Below are positions 6,917-12,145 of a stretch of DNA of 26,286 bases, piece after piece (the first letter of the stretch is position 1; every line of letters starts with the position of its first letter). Origin of the DNA: a virus. The stretch is from positions 1 through 26,286 of the IMG/VR virus record IMGVR_UViG_3300021356_000143. One strand, written 5' to 3'. The notes under the pieces are model-generated. The model saw only the letters and a list, made by a program, of their open reading frames with translations. It was not told where the DNA came from and did no database searches. The position numbers and the translations under genes are program-made.

Positions 6917-8443
6917 TCAGACTACATTGTCGAAAGCACCAGCGGTGAGACCCTCAGCACCGACTACACGAATGACTCTGTAGAAGCGTGAAGCGGGGTT
7001 GACCGCAACCTTACCGTAACGGGTAAGGATGCCCTTTCTGGGCTGGAAACTCTCGGGGTCAGTGATGGTGGGTAGGGCCTGGAAGGGGATGTATGGAGCA
7101 TACACAAAACCACCGTCCATGGGACCAGCACCTTTGTAACCCATGAGAAGTTCACCCTCTGGGTAGAGAGGATCAACAAAGAGATCGTAACGACCCATGA
7201 ACTTACCACGGAACTGGATAGTGCCAGGACCGAAGTTAGTTGGGGCGTCAGTGGCCTCGATACCACCAGTGAGGCGAGAAGCACTTTCTAGAAGAGTTGC
7301 CATGATTGGGGCACAGATAATCCAGTTACCAGCACCACGAAGAGTGGTCTTGTAAATGTCCTGTGAAGCGAAGTTAATCGTGGCAAGTAGGTTAGCGTAC
7401 TTGTCGCCAATGTGGCGAGGAGCGAAGGAACTGAAAGCATCAGCGGCAAAGTCGAAGAGAACAGTGTTCTGACCGACAGAGTAAGTTCCAGGAATACCAG
7501 TGATACCAGAACCAGTAGAACCCTCGAAGAGGAAATCACCAAACTGTGAGTCGGTGTTGGGGCCAGTGAAGTTACCCATCTGACCCTGGTTGGTGGCTTG
7601 GTCAAGCATGTCCTTGTTGTAAAGGTCACTAACCTCACCAGTGAGATCGTAAGCAAGACCGCGAAGGTTCTCGATGAGTTCACGGTCAACCTCTAGACGA
7701 ATCTCCTTACCGAGAATGTCGGTAAGTTCGCGCTCAAGATCAAGGTTGTGGTAAGCCTTAAGGTCCTGAGATGCTTCAAGAGTCCAGAGGGCACGCATCT
7801 TCTTGGTGCGTGCGATCACAGGCTGCTGCTCGATGGACATGGTAACCTCAGGGATACCAGTTCCAGTGAGGTTTTCACCAGCAGATACTGACCAACCCTG
7901 AGCGTAAGCACTCTCAGGCCAGTTAGCGATGGCAGAAGCCATGTTGCTACCAGTGGCGAAATCAGCAGATAGAGCAGAACCACCCATGTTGAGACCTGCA
8001 AGTCCAGCAAGTTCGTCAGCACTTGAGACCCCGCGAGCCTGGAAATCAGGCTCACCAGTGGTTAGACCACGGTAAGTGAGTTGGTACTTGCTGTATAGGT
8101 TCTGACGCTCACCACCGTAAACTCTAGCAGCACCAAGGTAGAAGACCTGTGAGACGGGACCGCTCATAGGCTGAACACTAACAAGGTTGTTAGCGATTAG
8201 TTCGGGGAATACCCGACGAACGAGAGGGAATGCAAACTTCTGGAAAGTACCAATGCTACCAACGGTAGTGGTGCCAACACCTACGGCGGCTTCGTCTAGA
8301 CGATCCTCCTGTTGGGCTGACTTGAGTTGGTTCTCCAGTAGTTGTGCAGTTACTCTCTTAGTGTAATCGTTTTCGATGCCGTCAAGTGCGGGACCCCACT
8401 TTTGCGTGAGTTCGTCGCTGGCACCCATTTCCATAATATCCAT
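6917..8443 (-). CDS. gp23: Major capsid protein (gp23-like)
   Basis: A 508-aa HK97-fold major head protein, close to T4 gp23 (521 aa). Hallmarks are FPLVRRVFPELIANNLVSVQ then PMSGPVSQVFYLGAAR, and the acidic/helical region around LEASQDLKAYHNLDLERELT. A propeptide is evident: residues 1-51 end in RLDE, an L-x-E site of the type cut by the gp21 protease (T4 gp23 is cut after Glu65), leaving a mature chain of about 457 residues starting AAVGVGTTTVGSIG. The start follows TTTTAGGAG with 8-nt spacing. Codon use is strongly biased, with few AT-ending codons compared with the fibre genes, as expected for the most abundant virion protein. A terminator follows directly. Confidence 0.97.
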   Translation of the reverse strand: MDIMEMGASDELTQKWGPALDGIENDYTKRVTAQLLENQLKSAQQEDRLDEAAVGVGTTTVGSIGTFQKFAFPLVRRVFPELIANNLVSVQPMSGPVSQVFYLGAARVYGGERQNLYSKYQLTYRGLTTGEPDFQARGVSSADELAGLAGLNMGGSALSADFATGSNMASAIANWPESAYAQGWSVSAGENLTGTGIPEVTMSIEQQPVIARTKKMRALWTLEASQDLKAYHNLDLERELTDILGKEIRLEVDRELIENLRGLAYDLTGEVSDLYNKDMLDQATNQGQMGNFTGPNTDSQFGDFLFEGSTGSGITGIPGTYSVGQNTVLFDFAADAFSSFAPRHIGDKYANLLATINFASQDIYKTTLRGAGNWIICAPIMATLLESASRLTGGIEATDAPTNFGPGTIQFRGKFMGRYDLFVDPLYPEGELLMGYKGAGPMDGGFVYAPYIPFQALPTITDPESFQPRKGILTRYGKVAVNPASRFYRVIRVVGAEGLTAGAFDNVV

Positions 8444-8468
8444 AACTACAACTCCTAAAAGTTTATGC

Positions 8469-9092
8469 TCACTTCATTAACTTGAGCATTTCTTCGGTTA
8501 AGAACTCGTTTCCAATACTTTCCAAGTTTTGATCCTCAACCTCTTCGTCTACATTTTCAGTAATGACCACAGCCTGCTCTGTAGACTCAAACAGGGTAGC
8601 CTCCTTTTCTTCTGCTAGTGTCTTAACGCTCTCGTTTAGTGATTCTATTTCAGTTTCACGCTTTGAGACCTTGGACTCTAACAGTTGAATTGTTTTAGCA
8701 AGACGCTCTTGCTCTCTAAGTGACTCGGAAAGTTCACGGGCAAGGACCTCGTTATCATTAACAAGATCACCAGCCTCTGAAAGCCTTCTCTCACTCTCTG
8801 CGTCAATGTGCTCAGGACGGAACTCAACAGCCATGAAGCCCATAAGTTCTCTAAATCTCTGTGCATCACGATATACATCGTTAGACTCATGTAGTTCCTC
8901 AAGGGCAGACTCTTGAATCTGTTGACGCTTCATGGATAAGTAAGCGAAAACCTTGTCGGTAAGTTCGCCAACTTCCTCCTGCACTCTTTCCTCAATTAGT
9001 TCCTGCATAACACCAGCGATTTCAACGATAGTATCTTCGGTGATGCCCTCAGGAAGTAACTGAGCAATGTTTTCTATTTTCTTTTTATCCAT
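8469..9092 (-). CDS. gp22: Prohead core scaffold protein (gp22-like)
   Basis: A 207-aa acidic, almost entirely helical protein, shorter than T4 gp22 (269 aa). Residues about 110-165 form a coiled-coil-like stretch (ARELSESLREQERLAKTIQL and following) rich in Leu/Glu/Lys. It should form the internal scaffold on which gp23 assembles and is expected to be degraded by gp21. Several L-x-E sites suitable for that protease are present (LPEG, LLES, LNES). Its place between gp21 and gp23 is the T4 order. The ATG follows TTGGAG, and the ribosome-binding site lies inside a small hairpin (9093-9107). Confidence 0.92.
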   Translation of the reverse strand: MDKKKIENIAQLLPEGITEDTIVEIAGVMQELIEERVQEEVGELTDKVFAYLSMKRQQIQESALEELHESNDVYRDAQRFRELMGFMAVEFRPEHIDAESERRLSEAGDLVNDNEVLARELSESLREQERLAKTIQLLESKVSKRETEIESLNESVKTLAEEKEATLFESTEQAVVITENVDEEVEDQNLESIGNEFLTEEMLKLMK

Positions 9093-9107
9093 GATTGTAC
9101 TCCAATC
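9093..9107 (-). promoter_or_regulatory. Small hairpin enclosing the gp22 ribosome-binding site
   Basis: Immediately before the gp22 ATG, the minus strand reads GATTG-GAGTA-CAATC, a 5-bp stem with a 5-nt loop. The GGAG of the ribosome-binding site straddles stem and loop. If transcription starts from the TATAGATA box at 9114-9121, the hairpin would be almost exactly at the mRNA 5' end. It could tune translation or protect the 5' end. The stem is short and AT-rich, so its stability is modest. Confidence 0.35.
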
Positions 9108-9113
9108 TATTGT

Positions 9114-9121
9114 TATCTATA
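9114..9121 (-). promoter_or_regulatory. Possible late promoter for gp22 (TATAGATA)
   Basis: The minus strand carries TATAGATA, one mismatch from the T4 late consensus TATAAATA, in the 57-nt gap between gp21 and gp22. A start about 6 nt downstream (near 9108) would give a 16-nt leader containing the gp22 ribosome-binding site. Plausible because scaffold and capsid proteins are needed in larger amounts than the protease, but unproven. Confidence 0.4.
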
Positions 9122-9149
9122 CAGTTATTATAGACTTATCAGTTTTTTA

Positions 9150-10460
9150 CTATTTTTTCTCGCCTCTTGCTTCGCCTGTAGGGTTCTCGTATGATATATT
9201 TGCTTGATTCTCTCTTCTCTTAGCCCTTTCTACAGCCTTTTGTCCTCTAGCAAATCTTTGTTTATTTCCAGATGCTCTGGCCGCACTTCTTTGAGCCATG
9301 GCTAATGAAGTTTCTACTCCTTTTTTTACATCAGGAGAACCTGATGCTCTTGCCTGAGCCTGCCTCCTTCTCGCAGAGTATGCTACAGTTCCTGGTTTAG
9401 GATCTTCACCCCGTCTCATTGCTCTAAGTTGGGCTGCTAATCTTTGTCTCTCAGGGTTTCCACCAGGAAATCTCGCCATTCTCTGTCCTGCTCTTTCGAT
9501 TAGAACACCTCCAAGGCGGGGGAAGACTCTTGAATCGCTGATTCCCGCCTGGGCGTCCGCTTGTTGAATATCCGTAGTGGACCTTGTGTTTTTTCTAGTT
9601 TCTCTTTTTTTTATTGCTTTTTGTTTTTGTATAGGACTAAGTGCTTCCTTAAGAGCAGCAAACTTGGACTTCTTTCCCTTCTTCATCTTCTTGCCTTTCT
9701 TGCCCATAGCAGCACCGATAGCCTTTCTACGGTTCTTAAGGTAACCGTCAGTGCCATCTACTTTACCATCGTTGTTGATGTCTGCATCTTCCTGACCAAC
9801 GGGATCGAGACCTCTGGAAGCCTTCTTCTTCTTAGCCTTCTTCATCTTGGCCTCGTTAAGGCTCTCAGTAAGAAGAGTTGAGAAGACCTTCTCCTTGGTT
9901 ACGCGAGGAAGAACCTCGTTCATGATCTCTTCTACAAGGAGGCTCTGTCTGCTTTGACGAGACTCTGATAGCGAGGGGAAGGCACCACGGGTTGAAGGAT
10001 CAGCAACAAGGTCCCAGGTAATAAGGCGGAAGTCCTCGTTGACATAACGCTTACCATCCTGACCCTCGGAGAGAGTGCCCATACCACGGGAAGAGATACC
10101 TACTTGAACACCACCTTCGATAAGTGCCTTGGCAACCTTACCCATGGGAGTGTCTAGTATCTCGGCCTCACCAATGATCTCGTTACCCTTAACATCTAGT
10201 TTAGTGATAAGGTGAGACACATTAGAAAGTTTAACGCTGTCATGCTGTGGGTGATCTAACTCTCCCATGAGACGGCGACCTTTCATGGACTCACATAGTT
10301 TTGTGATCTCACGCTCAAGCAAAGCCTTGGGATAGATACGACCATTGTTGTTCTCCTCGTCTGCACGCTGGAAAACACCACGGACTCTCATTGGTCCTGT
10401 CTTACCCTCATTAATGACCTGTAAGTTCTCGATAATAAATACATCTTCTAGTAACATCAT
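9150..10460 (-). CDS. gp21: Prohead core protease (gp21-like) with a long basic C-terminal extension
   Basis: Residues about 10-170 are the prohead protease domain. They include MGELDHPQHDS (candidate catalytic His70), GISSRGMGTL (candidate catalytic Ser123/124) and WDLVADPSTRGAFPS. The enzyme should cut prohead proteins after Glu in L/I-x-E and itself has such sites (VINE, LLTE, SLNE). T4 gp21 is only about 212 aa, while this is 436 aa. Residues 205-436 are unusually basic (61 Lys/Arg in 232) and contain one EF-hand/dockerin-like loop, DINNDGKVDGTD (227-238). From about residue 272 the lysine codons switch from nearly all AAG to nearly all AAA, suggesting a joined segment. The start overlaps the preceding stop (ATGATG after AAGGAG); the second ATG at 10457 has the better spacing. 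Confidence 0.92.
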   Translation of the reverse strand: MMLLEDVFIIENLQVINEGKTGPMRVRGVFQRADEENNNGRIYPKALLEREITKLCESMKGRRLMGELDHPQHDSVKLSNVSHLITKLDVKGNEIIGEAEILDTPMGKVAKALIEGGVQVGISSRGMGTLSEGQDGKRYVNEDFRLITWDLVADPSTRGAFPSLSESRQSRQSLLVEEIMNEVLPRVTKEKVFSTLLTESLNEAKMKKAKKKKASRGLDPVGQEDADINNDGKVDGTDGYLKNRRKAIGAAMGKKGKKMKKGKKSKFAALKEALSPIQKQKAIKKRETRKNTRSTTDIQQADAQAGISDSRVFPRLGGVLIERAGQRMARFPGGNPERQRLAAQLRAMRRGEDPKPGTVAYSARRRQAQARASGSPDVKKGVETSLAMAQRSAARASGNKQRFARGQKAVERAKRRENQANISYENPTGEARGEKK

Positions 10461-10909
10461 TTTCTCCTTTTGGCCTTGGCCTTATATTTTTTTGGTTGAT
10501 CCTTCTGCCTACGAGCGGCAGCCTTTAGTTTGCCTTCTGTAGCACCACCATGCTTAACCCTGGTCCTTGCTGCGTGGCTTCTGATACTCTTCCAGTCTGC
10601 ACTAGGAGTGGCACTTCCAGGAGTAAAACCCTTGGCAGTTCTACCAGAAACTCTCTGCTGCTTACTGTTACCCCAGCCACCTGCGGTAGTAACATACATT
10701 CTATACGATCCTTTCGTAGAGAATATACTTCCAGGCTTTGTCTTTGCAAGAGCGTCCTTGATAGTTTTATAAATAGGAACTCTACTCTTTCTAGCAGTTA
10801 GTTTATCTTTTCTCTTGTAGCCACCCCTACCTTGAGGGTATCTGCTAGATTTTTTTTCTTCTAACTTTTGCCCGTCTCTTAGACTTCTTACGGCGTTTAT
10901 CAGACTCAT
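10457..10909 (-). CDS. Small highly basic protein of the prohead gene cluster
   Basis: A 150-aa protein with 42 Lys/Arg residues and few acidic ones, probably nucleic-acid-binding or a partner of the acidic core. The central segment (about residues 50-90: GSIFSTKGSYRMYVTTAGGW and after) looks like a small folded unit; the ends are disordered-looking and basic, finishing AKAKRRK. I chose ATG 10909, which has an AGGAGG site at ideal 8-nt spacing, over the longer TTG start at 10927. The frame overlaps the end of the 139-aa gene by 65 nt and the gp21 start by 4 nt. In T4 the small core genes 67 and 68 occupy this position before 21, so a core role is likely, but I see no clear sequence match to them. 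Confidence 0.85.
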   Translation of the reverse strand: MSLINAVRSLRDGQKLEEKKSSRYPQGRGGYKRKDKLTARKSRVPIYKTIKDALAKTKPGSIFSTKGSYRMYVTTAGGWGNSKQQRVSGRTAKGFTPGSATPSADWKSIRSHAARTRVKHGGATEGKLKAAARRQKDQPKKYKAKAKRRK

Positions 10910-11264
10910 GGCTACATCCTCCTGCAAAGTTAGGAGCGCCTAGGCTCCCTACGGTTGTTGTTCCTACGCCTAACTCATTAAGGAGTTCTTTAAGTTCGTT
11001 AATCTTAACTTGAATCTGCTCCCTAATATGCTTCTGTCTTTCTTCTTGAAGGTTGACCTTATGTGATGAATCTCCTCCAACTCCAAAAGAATTAGAGAGA
11101 ACTGCATCAACATCCTCTTGAAGAACTTGTACATTCTCTATATCAGGCACATCACCCCTCACGGGGGCTTTGTGAGAAACAGGTGTGGGGTTAGACTGCT
11201 CTTGCTCTAATAGTTTTAGAGCAAAATCACCTACTCCCATACCTGTTTCATCAAGAGAAGCCAC
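10845..11264 (-). CDS. Small prohead-associated protein with a capsid-like motif and basic tail
   Basis: A 139-aa protein starting at GTG 11264 after GAGGATC (the site overlaps the previous stop codon). Residues 1-70 are acidic/polar, 70-97 a Lys/Glu helix ending LLNE, then GVGTTTVGSLG (99-109), and a very basic tail RRKKSKRRAKVRRKKI. The 11-residue motif is identical, apart from L for I, to the segment that begins just after the predicted cleavage site of the major capsid protein, and it too follows an L-x-E site. This points to a prohead protein processed by gp21. The last 21 residues are encoded within the 65-nt overlap with the next gene. No named family recognised; T4 gp67/gp68-like core proteins are the nearest positional analogues. 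Confidence 0.82.
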   Translation of the reverse strand: MASLDETGMGVGDFALKLLEQEQSNPTPVSHKAPVRGDVPDIENVQVLQEDVDAVLSNSFGVGGDSSHKVNLQEERQKHIREQIQVKINELKELLNELGVGTTTVGSLGAPNFAGGCSHESDKRRKKSKRRAKVRRKKI

Positions 11265-11275
11265 TATCTAGATCC

Positions 11276-11719
11276 TCACTTCTTGCCCATCTCGGGCTTT
11301 CTAGCGTCGGCCTTCATGGCCTTCTTCTTCTTATCCTCTTTGTAGGCTTCGATAAGTTCAGCAACCTCTTCGAGGTCCTCATCGTCAATGCCCTCAAGAA
11401 GGTCGATCTCTTCAAACTCTTCGTCCTCTTCGATAACCTCACCGTCCTCAGCCTCCTCGGCCTCGGATAGAAGTTGCTCTGCTTCCTCGAAGACGCCTAG
11501 CATTTGTGAGGCGTGCTCAAGAAGAGCCTCGTCGGACAGTTCACCCTCAAGGGTGGACTCGCAGAGTGGGCAGGTGTGAGCCTCAGGAGCGGTCTCCTCG
11601 GCCTTTGCTTCTTCGATGACCTCTTGCTCCTGAACGGGAGCAACGGACTCGTTAAGTAAACCAGCCTTGTTCCAGGCTGCGGTGCCGAGTACGGCTTCTC
11701 TTAATTGATCTCTGTTCAT
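11276..11719 (-). CDS. Acidic prohead-cluster protein with a CPLC motif
   Basis: A 147-aa protein with 46 Asp/Glu residues, concentrated at residues 75-128, followed by a short basic tail (KEDKKKKAMKADARKPEMGKK). The N-terminus (MNRDQLREAVLGTAAWNKAG, then LLNES) has an L-x-E site at 22-24 that gp21 could cut. Residues 48-53 (HTCPLC) could bind zinc through H48, C50, C53 and perhaps H69, though a full zinc site is not evident. Strongly acidic small proteins of this kind occur in the T4 core (gp67). The gene opens the head cassette, has a strong AGGAG, and is preceded by its own putative promoter and leader hairpin. Function by context only. Confidence 0.85.
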   Translation of the reverse strand: MNRDQLREAVLGTAAWNKAGLLNESVAPVQEQEVIEEAKAEETAPEAHTCPLCESTLEGELSDEALLEHASQMLGVFEEAEQLLSEAEEAEDGEVIEEDEEFEEIDLLEGIDDEDLEEVAELIEAYKEDKKKKAMKADARKPEMGKK

Positions 11720-11730
11720 AATAAACTCCT

Positions 11731-11745
11731 GACGGTCTAACCGTC
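11731..11745 (-). promoter_or_regulatory. Leader hairpin abutting the ribosome-binding site of the 147-aa gene
   Basis: The minus strand reads GACGGT-TAG-ACCGTC, a perfect 6-bp stem with a 3-nt loop, followed at once by AGGAGTTTATT and the ATG. If transcription starts six bases after the TATACATA box (11752-11759), the first base is A 11746 and the hairpin begins at base 2 of the mRNA. A 5'-terminal stem of this sort commonly protects phage mRNAs from 5'-end-dependent decay. It is not followed by a T-run and so is not a terminator. Confidence 0.5.
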
Positions 11746-11751
11746 TGTAGA

Positions 11752-11759
11752 TATGTATA
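11752..11759 (-). promoter_or_regulatory. Possible late promoter for the head cassette (TATACATA)
   Basis: TATACATA on the minus strand differs by one base from the T4 late consensus TATAAATA. It lies in the 75-nt intergenic gap between the PAAR-like gene and the acidic head-cluster gene, one of the few gaps large enough for a promoter. The fit with the leader hairpin directly downstream strengthens it. Recognition depends on the phage late sigma factor, which is not visible here. Confidence 0.45.
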
Positions 11760-11794
11760 CTTAGTTAAATTTAATTGATGATTTTTCTATTTTT

Positions 11795-12142
11795 TTAGTG
11801 TATTCCTATTTGTGCTAATAAAGTTTCTAGGGGTTGGTTTGCAATAATTCTTCCATAAGCATGAGATCCACATGCAGCGGCAGCGCCGATGGAAACCATT
11901 TTACTTTGTCCTTGAATAGTGATGTTAATCAAGTCAGTAAGTTCGGGTATGCATGATTTAGGAGACTCATGCTCGAACCCATGAGTTCCAGCAAAAACAG
12001 AAGCATTATCTACATCCATAGCAAATAATTCCTGACCTCCTATAGTAACATTAGGAGTTGCCACAAGAGCACAGCCTTTAGGAGCACCAGCAGGATCAAT
12101 TACAGCGTCTCCAGTTATACAATATTCATTCATACTTCCCAT
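11795..12142 (-). CDS. PAAR-like spike tip protein
   Basis: A 115-aa protein whose strand pattern resembles PAAR proteins, which form the sharp metal-bound cone at the tip of contractile-tail spikes (T4 gp5.4, VgrG tips). It has GDAVIDPAG, then GCALVATPNVTIGGQ, a second NITIQGQSKMVSIG repeat and AACGSHAYGRI. Candidate metal ligands are H54, H58, C64, C91 and H94. The canonical early His is not obvious, so the metal site may be rearranged. ATG 12142 has GGAG at good spacing inside the end of the preceding gene, only 3 nt away. Its neighbour is the 1274-aa cysteine-rich virion protein, consistent with a baseplate hub location. PAAR assignment is by pattern and should be tested by structure prediction. 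Confidence 0.72.
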   Translation of the reverse strand: MGSMNEYCITGDAVIDPAGAPKGCALVATPNVTIGGQELFAMDVDNASVFAGTHGFEHESPKSCIPELTDLINITIQGQSKMVSIGAAAACGSHAYGRIIANQPLETLLAQIGIH

Positions 12143-12145
12143 AAA

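Noticed and set aside
6964-8055. Three minus-strand ORFs of 79-133 aa lying within the capsid gene
   Set aside because: They are out-of-frame shadows caused by the strong codon bias of gp23; their compositions (Leu/Ser/Thr/Val-rich) and lack of ribosome-binding sites do not support genes.
10766-10775. TATAAATA-like string on the plus strand
   Set aside because: It is inside a minus-strand coding region with no plus-strand gene downstream; likely chance.
10525-10801. Minus-strand 74-aa and plus-strand 80-aa and 83-aa ORFs overlapping the 150-aa basic gene
   Set aside because: The 150-aa frame has an ideal AGGAGG site and fits the overlapping gene chain; the others are shadows.
10910-10927. 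Six-residue N-terminal extension of the 150-aa gene from a TTG codon
   Set aside because: The AGGAGG would lie inside the extension and points to the ATG at 10909.
11731-11745. The GACGGT/ACCGTC hairpin as a terminator of the PAAR-like gene
   Set aside because: On the coding strand it is followed by AGGAGTTTATTATG rather than a T-run, and it touches the next gene's ribosome-binding site.
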